A stretch of 64,000 nt of DNA from Pseudomonas protegens CHA0 (GTDB lineage Bacteria; Pseudomonadota; Gammaproteobacteria; Pseudomonadales; Pseudomonadaceae): positions 5,315,501-5,379,500 of the forward strand of contig NC_021237.1 of the NCBI RefSeq assembly GCF_000397205.1, read 5' to 3'. The number at the start of each line of letters is the position of its first letter. The stretch's first letter is position 1. Shown piece after piece: positions 1 through 8,598 of this stretch. The notes under the pieces are model-generated. The model saw nothing but the letters and a program-made list of their open reading frames with translations. It was not told the DNA's origin and ran no database searches. Both the position numbers and the translations under genes were made by a program.

Positions 1-329
1 GGCGAGCCCCAGCCCGGAGCCCACTTCATCGCTAGCCCGCGATGGAAAGGGTCGAACACGCGCTCGCGCTCAGCCACGGCAATACCCGGCCTCGAGTCGC
101 TGACCTGCAGCAGGTCCTGCTTGTCCACCAAGCCGGCCACATCACGGGCAATGGCCTGGAACTCGGCCAGGTCGCCCAGCCTGGAGGCCGTGGCCCCGGT
201 AGCCTGGGCTGAAGCGGCAGTGCCGGGCTTGGGCGCATCGGCAGGCTTGGAACACCCCGCGGCCAGCCCCAGTAGGGCAATCATGGAAAGAGTCGTGGTG
301 TAGCGAATGGCAGAGCGGATAAAGGCCAT
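1..329 (-). pseudogene. Scar gene: lipoprotein N-terminus joined to a frameshifted histidine-kinase remnant (partial)
   Basis: Reading left from the ATG at 329, which has AAGGA seven bases upstream, gives a lipoprotein signal peptide ending LGLAAGC and a short Ala/Pro-rich linker, then about 30 residues ending LVDKQDL. The frame then runs straight into LQVSDSRPGI and ERERVFDPFHRG, which is the G1/F-box region of a histidine-kinase ATPase domain. After HRG the kinase-like reading shifts: the next frame reads GDEVGSGLGLA, the kinase G2 box, so one G seems lost near position 43. The expected GPG is also RPG. I infer a deletion that joined two neighbouring genes around 100-125, followed by decay. 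The gene leaves the window at its left end. Its start is 28 bases downstream of the DUF347 gene stop. The translation is seen directly; the deletion is inference. Confidence 0.6.
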
Positions 330-357
330 GATGAGTCCTTGAGTGAGGGTCGGATAA

Positions 358-1125
358 TCAGTGGGAAAGGCGCTGACGGTTGTTGACGTTGAGCTGCGCG
401 ACGGTCACCAGCAAAAGAATCACGCAGAGGAAGATTGCGCTGGTCCAGGTGGCGCCCAGGCCCAGGCCACCGTAGGTCTTGGCTTGTGTCAGCAGGTCGC
501 CGAGGGCGGCGCCAAACGGTCGAGTAAGGATGTAGGCGATCCAGAAGGTCAGCACCGCATTGCCCCCCAGGCGCCAGGCCACCAGGGTCACGGCAATCAG
601 TGCGGCAAAGATCAGCGCTCCCAGGGTAAAGCCGAGCCCCAGCGCCTCGGGGGCCAGGTCCCCGGCAGCGGTTCCCAGGGCAAAGGTGCAGAACACGGTG
701 GCCCAGTAGAACAGCTCGCGTCGCGGGGTAACGATCTGGCGGATCGACAGATTGCGCTCAACGGCGTACCAGACAGCGAAATTGACCGCCAGCAAGCCTG
801 CAAACACTGCGGTGCTGAGGTACAGGCTGATGCCCAGCTGATCGGTGAGCACATCGGTGATCTGGGTCCCGACGATGCTCACCAGGACCACGCTCAGCCA
901 GTAGATCCATGGCGTGTAGGCCCGGCTGCGGAACTGCGCGAACAGCGCCAGCCCCAGCAACAGGGCCATGCCGATGCTGGTCACGCCCTGCCCCAGGCCG
1001 GCGTCGACGGCCAGGTAGTCGGCGCAGGTTTCGCCCACGGTGGTGGACATGATCTTGATGATCCAGAAGGACAGCGTCACCTCCGGAACCTTGTTCAGCC
1101 AATCGGTCTTGCTCAGCGGCTTCAT
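358..1125 (-). CDS. DUF347/COG4705 multi-span membrane protein
   Basis: A 255-residue hydrophobic protein with about eight predicted membrane segments. It opens with KVPEVTLSFWIIKI followed by TTVGETCAD, the signature of the COG4705 (DUF347-repeat) family. Later segments repeat the G-x-x-x-G-D pattern (GTAAGDL, FGAALGDLL), as expected of this internally duplicated family. The ATG at 1125 is chosen over the one at 1140 because GGAGAGG lies six bases before it. Function is not established for the family. The gene runs in the same direction as the biosynthetic operon but is separated from it by 99 bases with no clear terminator, so read-through is possible. It is probably part of the older chromosomal backbone together with the scar gene at 1-329. 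Confidence 0.75.
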   Translation of the reverse strand: MKPLSKTDWLNKVPEVTLSFWIIKIMSTTVGETCADYLAVDAGLGQGVTSIGMALLLGLALFAQFRSRAYTPWIYWLSVVLVSIVGTQITDVLTDQLGISLYLSTAVFAGLLAVNFAVWYAVERNLSIRQIVTPRRELFYWATVFCTFALGTAAGDLAPEALGLGFTLGALIFAALIAVTLVAWRLGGNAVLTFWIAYILTRPFGAALGDLLTQAKTYGGLGLGATWTSAIFLCVILLLVTVAQLNVNNRQRLSH

Positions 1126-1224
1126 CGGGTGCCTCTCCATAACGGCGCGTGTATTGGCGCGAGGCAGAGGCTACGAGGGAAAACTTAGCTGGAACTGAGG
1201 GCACCCCGAACGGGCCGGCTTCGA

Positions 1225-1860
1225 TCACCAAGCAATGCGCTGCAAGGCCCCAGGGTCCAGCAGCCAGGTGAGCACATCGGGGCTATTGATCACCGAGCCA
1301 TGGTGGCGCTGCTCGTCCCGCCAGTAGCGATTGTCCTGGGCCGGATCGAGCCCCAGGCCCGGGGCCAGCCCCTCGGCACTGCGCCCGGCGGACAACAGCA
1401 CATCCACCGCGCGCCCCTTCAGCGGTACCGCCTGCCATTGGGACAGCAGCAGGATATTGCCGTGCACGCACTCGCGATTGACCAACTGCGCGTCCACCAG
1501 GTCATCGACGTAGGCATACTGCGGATCGGCCGCCAAACGCCGGGCAATGGCGTCAGGGGCCAACCCTCGAAGCTCGGCCAGCAGCGGCGGGTCCACCAAC
1601 AGCAGCGGCCTGGCGGGTGCCGTGCTGCGGGCCACGCAACAGGCCGCCACATAAGCGCCGAAGGAGTAACCGAGCACCGCGTCCAGGGTCGTCAGCTCAT
1701 GCTCTTGGGCAATCTGCCGGGCCAGGTCTTCGACACTGGAATAGGGCCAGTAGTCGCTGTAGTTGACCTGCACCAGCGACACCCGCCCCTTGAGTGCCCG
1801 GCCCAGGGCGGAAAAACAGATCGGATGGCCGACGAAGTCGGGAAAGCAGATCAGTTTCAT
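1225..1860 (-). CDS. Free (type II-like) alpha/beta-hydrolase thioesterase of the NRPS cluster
   Basis: A 211-residue protein starting MKLICFPDFVG. It has the nucleophile elbow G-Y-S-F-G (Ser66) and a late His in RHHGSVI, the usual plan of alpha/beta-hydrolase thioesterases that work beside NRPS and PKS enzymes. The ATG at 1860 overlaps the stop of the upstream NRPS gene by four bases (ATGA), so the two are translationally coupled; longer upstream frames would lie inside the NRPS gene and are rejected. As neither NRPS protein carries its own thioesterase domain, this enzyme may release the product, or remove wrongly loaded groups as type II thioesterases do. It is the last gene of the operon. 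Confidence 0.75.
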   Translation of the reverse strand: MKLICFPDFVGHPICFSALGRALKGRVSLVQVNYSDYWPYSSVEDLARQIAQEHELTTLDAVLGYSFGAYVAACCVARSTAPARPLLLVDPPLLAELRGLAPDAIARRLAADPQYAYVDDLVDAQLVNRECVHGNILLLSQWQAVPLKGRAVDVLLSAGRSAEGLAPGLGLDPAQDNRYWRDEQRHHGSVINSPDVLTWLLDPGALQRIAW

Positions 1861-4800
1861 TGACGTTGCCCCGCCGCGACAAAGGATTCGAGAAATGCCC
1901 TGGCCTGCGGCTCGGGCAGATAGCTGTTGAGCAGCACTTCGCAGCCCAGCGCCGACTTGACCACCGTCAGGTCGAGCAGGGTCTTGGGCCACTCGCTAAC
2001 CGGGTTGGCAATCCGCGTTTGCAACCACCGGGCGTCACTGGCCGGCAGCTCGACGAAATTGCACAGGAACGCCGGAGCAAAGCCGTACAGGCCCAGGGCC
2101 GCGAGTATTTCCTCGTAACCCAAGGCCGCCCGGGCCAGCTTGGCATTCAGGTAATCCATGCAGGCCTGTGGCTCGCAGCCTTCGGCGAAGCGCCCGGGAG
2201 CCAGGGGCACGGGCACCGTGTAACTGGAGAATCCGCTGATCACCGAACGCTCAGCCCAGGCGAACAATAGATTGACGATCGGCGCCTCTATCCCCAAGCC
2301 CTCGGCACAGCCCTGGCGAAACGCCTGCAACAGGTGGAACAGACGCTGCGGCGAGGCCAGCTTCATCGGGTCCATGGCCAGTGCCGCGCGCAACTGCAGC
2401 GCCTGGGCAGTGGCCGCCGGCGCCGGGACATCGGCCAGCGGCGCGTACTCCTCGGCCTCTTGCTCCCAGGCCTCGGTGCCGGCATCTGCCAGACGCTCAT
2501 ATTCCTCGGCCTGCATCAGGTTATTGCCGACAAAGGAAAAATCCGCCACCGGCGGCGACTGCACGCCCAGCGCCAACTGTTCCACGCTGCGCAGCAGGCT
2601 CAACTGGCCGACATGGTTGCCAAGGATGTGGTGCAGCCACAGCCCCAGGTGCAAGGTGCCGTCGATGCGCACCTTGAACAGGCTGCACAGGTCCTGCTCG
2701 AACAGTGACAGCGGCCGCTCAAGGAAATGCTCCACGCAGGCCTGCTGGCTGGGAAACTCCGCCACAGGCTCCAGCCACAGGCGCGCCGGCGGCTCGGGGG
2801 CCAGATCAAGACAGTACTCGCCCTCGACCCGCGCCACCCGACAGCCCGCCAGTGGATAGCGCTGCTTCAAGCCCTGGGCCAACGCCTGCAGGTCCAGCCC
2901 GGCGGCCGGCAACTGCTCGGGCCGGAACAGGTAGAGCACGTTGTTGGCCCGTAGATCCTTGTTGAACAGTTCGGCATACACCATCGACAACTGGCTCTTG
3001 TTCAAGCCGATCCAGCGGCTGTCGCCGGCAGCCGGCAACCGCCCGGAACCGCTGCGCAGCGCCTCCCGGGCGTGGCTGGCCGAGGTGGCGCGGACCACGG
3101 CAAAACGCCCCAGGTGAGTATTGATCGAAAATCCTGCATGGGCGGCGGGCAAGGACTCCTGCTCCGACTCGATCACGTAGTACTCCTGCGCACCGTTTTC
3201 CAGCAGGGACGCCAGGCCGGGTTGGGCCTGTAGCCAGTCCAGCAACTGGCCCAGGGTGGCCATGCGGTAGAACTGCTCCAGGCCCAGGCCTTCCCAGCCC
3301 AGGTGACGGTTCACCGTGCCCACCAGCTTGATCGCCGCCAGCGAGTTGCCACCGCTGTCGAAGAAGCTGCGCTGCAGGTCATGAGCCGACACGCCGAAAC
3401 GCGCGAGAAAACGCCCTGCCGGCGAGTCGTCCGTGTCAGTGGCCGGCTGCCCGAGACACAGGCGCTGCTTGAGCTCAGCAATATCCAGCTTGCCGGAAGA
3501 GCGCAGGGCAAAGCGCTCAACCTCGACAAATCGCGACGGCACCATGAACGGCGGCAGGCTTTGCCGGCCATAGTCGGCCAGCACCCGGGGCTCGACCCCA
3601 GGCGCCTTGAGGTACACCAGCAGCAACTGCGCTTCGGTTCCCTGGTCATCCAGCAACACCACACAATCGAGCATTCCCGGGTAACGCTTGAAGGCGGCGG
3701 CGACCTCGGTCAGCGACAGGCGCTGGCCACGCAGCTTGATCTGGTCATCGCTGCGGCCATGGAAGTGATAGAGCCCCTGGCCATCCCGGGAAACCAGGTC
3801 GCCACTGCGGTAGCAACGCAGCGTCCGGCCCTGCCATGGCAGGTCGATGAAGCGCTCCCGGGTCAGCCCGGCATCCCCCAGATACCCCGGGGACAAGCCG
3901 CCCCCGGCGATCAGCAGCTCGCCGGGTTCATCCACCTCGCACGGCTGCCCGTCAGGGCGCAGCAGCAACAGGGTGGCATCGTCCACGGCCTGGCCGATGG
4001 GAATGTCCCGGGTGCTGTCGAAGCTGCGGGGAATGGCATAGATACAGGTACCCATGGTGTTTTCCGTGGGGCCATAACCGTTGTAGAGAACCAGCCCATC
4101 GGCGGCAGCATAGGCCTGGCGGACATGCCCTGCGGACAGGACCTCACCGCCGACCATCAGCCGCTTGACGCCCCGCAGCCAGCCGCGGTCGATATCGACG
4201 AAGGTGTTGAACAGGGTCGAGGTCAGCCACAGGCTGTCGACCCCGGCCTCGTGGATGTAACGATGCAGGTGTTCCAGGGTCAGGGCGCCGGGAACATGGA
4301 TATGCAATTCGCCGCCATTGAGCAGCGCGGTCCAGATCTCGAACTGCGAGGCGTCGAAGGTCAGGTTCGAGGCGTACAGCATGCGAAAGCCCGGCTGCAG
4401 CGGAAAATGTCGCGGCCGGTCGCAGAACCCCAACACCCCGCGATGGGTACAGGGAATGATCTTCGGCGCGCCGGTGGTACCGCTGGAAAAGTTCACGTAC
4501 ACCGGCTCGGCGCCGCATAGCGGCGGCCAGCACGCAGCCTCGTCCGTGGGCGCGAGCAACTCATCCAGCGCCAGATACCCCGGGCCATCGGCAACCTCCG
4601 GCGTGACCCGCCAGCACACGCCACTGCGTTCACACACCGACTGGTTCCACTGGGGCGGGTTGTTGCGGTCCAGATAGCAGTACGACAGGCCGGCCCGCAC
4701 CATGCCCACCAGCAGCACCAGTTGTTCAATCGAGCGTTCCACCTCCAGGCCCAGGGTGCTGCCAGGCGTCAGGCCCAAGCCCAGCAAGCGGGCCGCCACC

Positions 4801-4922
4801 TGTGCCGAACGCTGTTCCAGCTCCCGGTAGCTGAGCCGTGCGCCGTTGCAGCTCAGCGCGGTATCCGTGGCATGCCGGGCGAAGACGTCGTCCAGGCACG
4901 AAGCAATAGATAGATGAGCCAT
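1857..4922 (-). CDS. NRPS protein, adenylation - carrier - condensation-like (A-T-C)
   Basis: A 1021-residue protein. The adenylation domain (about 1-485) has FSSGTTGAPK (A3, near 145), FDAS (A4, 189), YGPTE (A5, 283), YRSGDL (A7, 371) and the A10 Lys in SGKLD. Aligning by eye to GrsA gives specificity positions D-A-F-T-M-G-G-M-G; I cannot assign a substrate. A carrier domain follows with FFDSGGNSL (phosphopantetheine Ser527). Residues 630-1010 form a condensation-like domain whose core motif reads HHILGNH instead of HHxxxDG: the catalytic second His is kept, but the usual Asp and Gly are Asn and His. There is no N-terminal condensation domain. It may load the first residue and use its C domain with the A-T unit of the protein at 10013-12886. 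It begins five bases after the dehydrogenase gene stop and overlaps the thioesterase gene. Confidence 0.85.
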   Translation of the reverse strand: MAHLSIASCLDDVFARHATDTALSCNGARLSYRELEQRSAQVAARLLGLGLTPGSTLGLEVERSIEQLVLLVGMVRAGLSYCYLDRNNPPQWNQSVCERSGVCWRVTPEVADGPGYLALDELLAPTDEAACWPPLCGAEPVYVNFSSGTTGAPKIIPCTHRGVLGFCDRPRHFPLQPGFRMLYASNLTFDASQFEIWTALLNGGELHIHVPGALTLEHLHRYIHEAGVDSLWLTSTLFNTFVDIDRGWLRGVKRLMVGGEVLSAGHVRQAYAAADGLVLYNGYGPTENTMGTCIYAIPRSFDSTRDIPIGQAVDDATLLLLRPDGQPCEVDEPGELLIAGGGLSPGYLGDAGLTRERFIDLPWQGRTLRCYRSGDLVSRDGQGLYHFHGRSDDQIKLRGQRLSLTEVAAAFKRYPGMLDCVVLLDDQGTEAQLLLVYLKAPGVEPRVLADYGRQSLPPFMVPSRFVEVERFALRSSGKLDIAELKQRLCLGQPATDTDDSPAGRFLARFGVSAHDLQRSFFDSGGNSLAAIKLVGTVNRHLGWEGLGLEQFYRMATLGQLLDWLQAQPGLASLLENGAQEYYVIESEQESLPAAHAGFSINTHLGRFAVVRATSASHAREALRSGSGRLPAAGDSRWIGLNKSQLSMVYAELFNKDLRANNVLYLFRPEQLPAAGLDLQALAQGLKQRYPLAGCRVARVEGEYCLDLAPEPPARLWLEPVAEFPSQQACVEHFLERPLSLFEQDLCSLFKVRIDGTLHLGLWLHHILGNHVGQLSLLRSVEQLALGVQSPPVADFSFVGNNLMQAEEYERLADAGTEAWEQEAEEYAPLADVPAPAATAQALQLRAALAMDPMKLASPQRLFHLLQAFRQGCAEGLGIEAPIVNLLFAWAERSVISGFSSYTVPVPLAPGRFAEGCEPQACMDYLNAKLARAALGYEEILAALGLYGFAPAFLCNFVELPASDARWLQTRIANPVSEWPKTLLDLTVVKSALGCEVLLNSYLPEPQARAFLESFVAAGQRQ

Positions 4923-4926
4923 GCCG

Positions 4927-5937
4927 TCACGCTTCCCTGTGCTTGATCAGGTTGATTCCAGGGGCGAAGAACGCCGCGCCGTTGTAGTGCGCCAACGCCT
5001 GCCCCAGGTCCATCTCGACCCGCTGCAGGTGCTCCAGCCAATCCTTGCCGGCCACCAGGTAGTCGAGGCAACGAGCGATATTGCGCTCCACCGTGGCTTC
5101 CCCTGCCGGGCACTGCACGCTCTTGCGCCCGTGATGGTAGGCATCGTCGCGGTAACCGTTACCGCAGCGGGACACGTTGATGATGTCGATGTTGCCCATT
5201 TGCGGCGAGAGCTCCAGGGTCAGGCTGACCCGCCCGACATTCACCAGCCGCGAGCGGCCAGCCCCGTTGCCCTGCGGATTGAGCAGGGCCAGCAACCGCG
5301 GGAACAAGGCGCTGATATCAGCATCGATGCACAGGAAGATCCGGGTGAACTGCCCGGCCATCGCCCCCGGCTCGGCCAGCAGGTCGAGCACCTGCACCGG
5401 CAGGCCCGGGTCGATGGCGGCGGGGTTGAGGTCCGCGACCCAGATCCGCGCACCATGACAGGCCGCCACCAGGCTCAGCATCTTGCCCACCAGGCCCATG
5501 CCCACCACCAGGATCTGCTCCCCCGCCTGCAATTGCGCACGGTCCACCGCATGCACCGCAGTGGCACCCAGGGTGGCAAGAATCGCCTGGTCCTGGGTCA
5601 GTGGCGGCGGTACCTTGCACACCAGCCGCTGGGGCACCTGGATCCAGTTGGAATGGGTGGCAATCTTCCAGCCCATGGCCACCACCCGGTCCCCCGGCTG
5701 CACGCCTTCCACCTCGGGCCCCACGGCGCTAACCACCCCGGCCGCGCAATAGCCCAGCGGCAGTTGCTCGCCAGTCTCGCGTACCTGCTGCAGGTAATGA
5801 CGCTCGGTGCCCGGGCTGACCATGGAGTAGTCCACCGCCACCTGCACTTCAGTGGCCGCCAGAGCGGCCAGAGGTTCATGCACGGCGATCACGCCATCGG
5901 CGCCACAGGCGGTGAGTGTGTATCGGCTGCTGCTCAT
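4927..5937 (-). CDS. BchC-like medium-chain dehydrogenase
   Basis: A 336-residue protein of the zinc-type medium-chain dehydrogenase superfamily. Near residue 40 it has YSMVSPGTER, resembling the S-x-GTE motif of BchC-type dehydrogenases, and a Rossmann glycine motif VVGMGLVGK around 145. I do not see the four-cysteine structural zinc site of classical alcohol dehydrogenases. The ATG at 5937 overlaps the stop of the AroA-like gene (TGATG), indicating coupling; the extra 22 codons upstream would lie inside that gene. Known members oxidise secondary alcohols on cyclic substrates such as the hydroxyethyl group of bacteriochlorophyllide. Here I infer oxidation of a ring hydroxyl, perhaps to give the ketone used by the aminotransferase at 12908-14146. 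The substrate is unknown. Confidence 0.75.
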   Translation of the reverse strand: MSSSRYTLTACGADGVIAVHEPLAALAATEVQVAVDYSMVSPGTERHYLQQVRETGEQLPLGYCAAGVVSAVGPEVEGVQPGDRVVAMGWKIATHSNWIQVPQRLVCKVPPPLTQDQAILATLGATAVHAVDRAQLQAGEQILVVGMGLVGKMLSLVAACHGARIWVADLNPAAIDPGLPVQVLDLLAEPGAMAGQFTRIFLCIDADISALFPRLLALLNPQGNGAGRSRLVNVGRVSLTLELSPQMGNIDIINVSRCGNGYRDDAYHHGRKSVQCPAGEATVERNIARCLDYLVAGKDWLEHLQRVEMDLGQALAHYNGAAFFAPGINLIKHREA

Positions 5938-7280
5938 CAGGCCTCCCGTCCGGTCAGGCGATCCAGGCACTGGGCAAACCCTGGAAATGAAGTCTGGTAG
6001 CAATGCCCTTCGAGGATGGTGGCCTGCAGCCCGTGAGCCAGCAGCAGGACGTGGGCGGTCATCGACAGGCGATGGTCACCGAAAGTCGGGATCGCTCCCT
6101 GCACACTGGGCACCTGCCCGCCTTCCACCCGCACGTCGTAGCCGTCGACCTGGTAGTCCAGGCCCAGGGCATTGAGCATGCTGCGGGTGGCGGCGATCCG
6201 GTCCGACTCCTTGAAGGTCAGCTCGTAGAGGTCACTGAAGGTCGCGCTGCCGGGCAGCACGCAGCTGATGGCCAGGGCCAGCGGCACTTCGTCGATCATT
6301 GCGTGGAACTGGTGCTTGTCGCGCAAGTCGTGAGCCCTGGGCTGGCCACCCCCGCGCAGCAGCAGGCGGCCCACCGGCTCGCCATGACGAATGCTGTCCA
6401 CCTCCAGGGTCAGGTTGAAACCACAGGCCAGCAGCCAGTTGAAAAAGCCCAGGCGCGTAGGGTTCAGGCACACATTGTCGAAGCTCAGGCGCTGCTGCTC
6501 CTGGTGGCGGTTGCACAGCAGGAACAACGCCGCCGGATAGGCAATGGCCGAGGGGTCGCGAGGGATGCTGATCTCCTCGGGAATCGCGCAGTCCCGTGGC
6601 TGGTAGTGAATCTGCAACTGCTCGTCCTGCAGCCGGTCGCCAAAACTGTTGATGATGCGCTGGGTGTGATCCCGGGCCACCACCGGGTACCGGATCGACA
6701 TCGGCTTGCGTGCCGCCACCCCGGCAAACAGCAAGGTGCTGATGGCCTGGGCGCTGCCGATGTGGATCTGCGCCGCGCCGCCGCGGAATGCAGCCTGGTG
6801 GATACGGATCGGCAGCGCGCCCGGACGCCCCAGGTACTCCAGGTGGGCGCCCATCTGGTTCAGGGGCTCGACGATCCAGTCGAAGGGGCGGTTGCGCAGG
6901 GTTTCGTCGCCATCGACGATGCACGGCACATTGAGTCCCACCAGCATCCCGATCAGTAACCGCGCGGCCGCGCTGGAGGGCCCCAGGTCGACCCGCCGCT
7001 CGTGGGTCGCCTGGGCGAACTCACCGCTGATCTCCAGGGTCTGGGGCGTCTGCCCTGGCGTCACCTCAAGGCCCAGTTGCTGCAGGGCATCGAGCAACAG
7101 GGTCACCGCCTTGCCGCGGTTCAGGTCCCGCAGGCGCACCGGATGCCGGGCCAGGGCGGCAAACAGGATCATCCGATGGCTGATGGACTTGTCCGATGGC
7201 AGGTAGCCGTCGATGTTGGCCCAGACTTGCTGTTGGCGGCCGAGGGTGAAATCGATGGGCCGGTCCGGGTAATCGATCAT
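5937..7280 (-). CDS. EPSP synthase (AroA)-like enzyme with altered active-site loops
   Basis: A 447-residue protein with the whole EPSP synthase fold. The phosphate and PEP site residues seen are K31 and R36 (PSDKSISHR), R131 (RNRP), Q178 (GSAQ), D330 (IDEVP), K357 and R361 (KESDR) and R404 (GDHR). Key differences from housekeeping AroA: the loop usually N-x-G-T-x-x-R (E. coli 94-100, including Gly96) reads PSSAAAR (101-107), and the Lys of the C-terminal K-T/S-F-P motif (E. coli Lys411) is Thr430 in QTSFP. Its place among NRPS genes, coupled on both sides (4-base overlap upstream, 1-base downstream), argues for a specialised substrate rather than chorismate synthesis. EPSPS homologues are known in the cyclohexanecarboxylate and nikkomycin pathways. 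A shikimate-like substrate or an elimination in place of enolpyruvyl transfer is inference. Confidence 0.8.
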   Translation of the reverse strand: MIDYPDRPIDFTLGRQQQVWANIDGYLPSDKSISHRMILFAALARHPVRLRDLNRGKAVTLLLDALQQLGLEVTPGQTPQTLEISGEFAQATHERRVDLGPSSAAARLLIGMLVGLNVPCIVDGDETLRNRPFDWIVEPLNQMGAHLEYLGRPGALPIRIHQAAFRGGAAQIHIGSAQAISTLLFAGVAARKPMSIRYPVVARDHTQRIINSFGDRLQDEQLQIHYQPRDCAIPEEISIPRDPSAIAYPAALFLLCNRHQEQQRLSFDNVCLNPTRLGFFNWLLACGFNLTLEVDSIRHGEPVGRLLLRGGGQPRAHDLRDKHQFHAMIDEVPLALAISCVLPGSATFSDLYELTFKESDRIAATRSMLNALGLDYQVDGYDVRVEGGQVPSVQGAIPTFGDHRLSMTAHVLLLAHGLQATILEGHCYQTSFPGFAQCLDRLTGREA

Positions 7281-8494
7281 GGGCTACTCCTGTATTTGGC
7301 GGGGTTGATCAGTTCGGCGTCGTCCACCAGCGCTTCGTCCTCGAAGTGGTCGCCCACCCCGGGGCCCGCGGGCAACACCAGCGGCTGGGTTTCATAGAAG
7401 CGCCGACGGTTCTTCTTGCGTTCAAGGCCGAGGTTGAAGCCCCCAAGGTCCACTCCCCAGCTTTCCAGCCGGCCATGGGTGATGGCGCTGTCCACCAGGG
7501 CCTGGCCCATCTCGGTGCGGATCAGCGCGCGGCCGTGTTTCTGTTCTTCGGAACCGTTGAGGCTGGCTTCGAAGATGTTGGGGTCGCCGTCACACACGCT
7601 GACGTCGGCCAGCCCGCTCATCCAGTCACCGCAACTGAGGCAGCGAAAGGTCTTGTTGTCCTTGAGCTTGCCGAGGATCTCCCAGAAATCGATGCCAAAG
7701 GTCTGGCTGTCCAGCAAGGTGACTTGCAGCCGGCCGGGGTAATCGCCTTCGCGGTACTTGATATCGCGCACCTGCTGCGGGTCTTGCCCCAGCACCTCGC
7801 TGATGATGCTGTGGGTGCCGGCCGGCAGGGTGTTGGAGGAGCAGGCGGTCTCGATCACGCAAATGATCCGGCTGCGGGCCCAGTGGCCGATGGCCGTGTC
7901 CCGGCGCTGCAGCTTGCGGATCGCCTGGACGTGGCAGGCCAGCCCCACCACGGCGATGCGCGCGTCCGGCTGCTGTTCGTAGCATTCGCGCAGGGCATTG
8001 AGGTAAGGCGCCAGCTGGTAGGTGGACTGGGCATTGTTGATGATCGCCGCTGCAGCGCTGCCCAGTTGCGGCGCGCTGCGCCAGCCCTGCCCCGGATGAC
8101 GGCCCATGGTCAGGGTCAGGTCCACGTCAAAGTGCTCCCGGGCGGTCAGCAGCAAGGTGGTGGCGGTACCGCCACTGGCCGAGCGCCGGACTATCTGCGG
8201 GTCGGTGGAACGCGCACCGATGGCCTGGCGGCTGATCCCCAGCCAGCGCTCTTCGGCGCGGCGGGTACGGCCGAACAGTTCCAGTTCGGAGCGATCGGTA
8301 TCCGGCTGCAGCCCCGGGCACACCGCCAGGCACTCGGTGCAGCTTTCACAACTGTCGCCGATGCCCTCGAGCAGCGGCACCACCCGGTCCGGGTCGAAAA
8401 CGATTACCTGCTGTGGGCACACCAGGGCGCAGGCGCCGCACCCGGCGCACAGATTCTGATCGAGCACCGTCAATTTCAATAACATCCCTGTCAT
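7277..8494 (-). CDS. FrhB-like iron-sulfur flavoprotein reductase (coenzyme F420 hydrogenase/dehydrogenase beta-subunit family)
   Basis: A 405-residue protein. Two ferredoxin-type clusters open it: CAGCGACALVCP (Cys16-26) and CESCTECLAVCPG, each able to bind 4Fe-4S. The FrhB domain follows, with RRSASGGTATTLL (family S-G-G motif), GLACHVQAIRKL (where the family usually has TPCQ) and a late CLSCGDW...ADVSVCDGD matching the family's C-x-x-C-x-D/ADxxxGD motif. The family includes F420-reducing hydrogenase beta subunits and 7-hydroxymethyl-chlorophyll a reductase, a ferredoxin-dependent reductive dehydroxylase. I infer a reductive step on the building block made with the EPSPS-like enzyme; Pseudomonas is not known to rely on F420, so ferredoxin is the likelier donor. 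The ATG at 8494 has GAGG ten bases upstream. Overlaps the AroA-like gene by four bases. Confidence 0.8.
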   Translation of the reverse strand: MTGMLLKLTVLDQNLCAGCGACALVCPQQVIVFDPDRVVPLLEGIGDSCESCTECLAVCPGLQPDTDRSELELFGRTRRAEERWLGISRQAIGARSTDPQIVRRSASGGTATTLLLTAREHFDVDLTLTMGRHPGQGWRSAPQLGSAAAAIINNAQSTYQLAPYLNALRECYEQQPDARIAVVGLACHVQAIRKLQRRDTAIGHWARSRIICVIETACSSNTLPAGTHSIISEVLGQDPQQVRDIKYREGDYPGRLQVTLLDSQTFGIDFWEILGKLKDNKTFRCLSCGDWMSGLADVSVCDGDPNIFEASLNGSEEQKHGRALIRTEMGQALVDSAITHGRLESWGVDLGGFNLGLERKKNRRRFYETQPLVLPAGPGVGDHFEDEALVDDAELINPAKYRSSP

Positions 8495-8598
8495 CTTGGA
8501 TAAGCCTCGTGTGCCGTTTTCCGGGTGCAGCCGGCCGCGCCCCCGCGAACCGGGGACGGGCAAGACCTGCTGTGCTGAAGTGGCCGCTGACGGTCAGC

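Noticed and set aside
5937..7280. Calling this gene the housekeeping aroA
   Set aside because: Active-site loops differ from EPSP synthases and the gene is embedded and coupled in an NRPS operon. In Pseudomonas the chorismate-pathway enzyme is normally encoded elsewhere, fused or next to tyrA/cmk.
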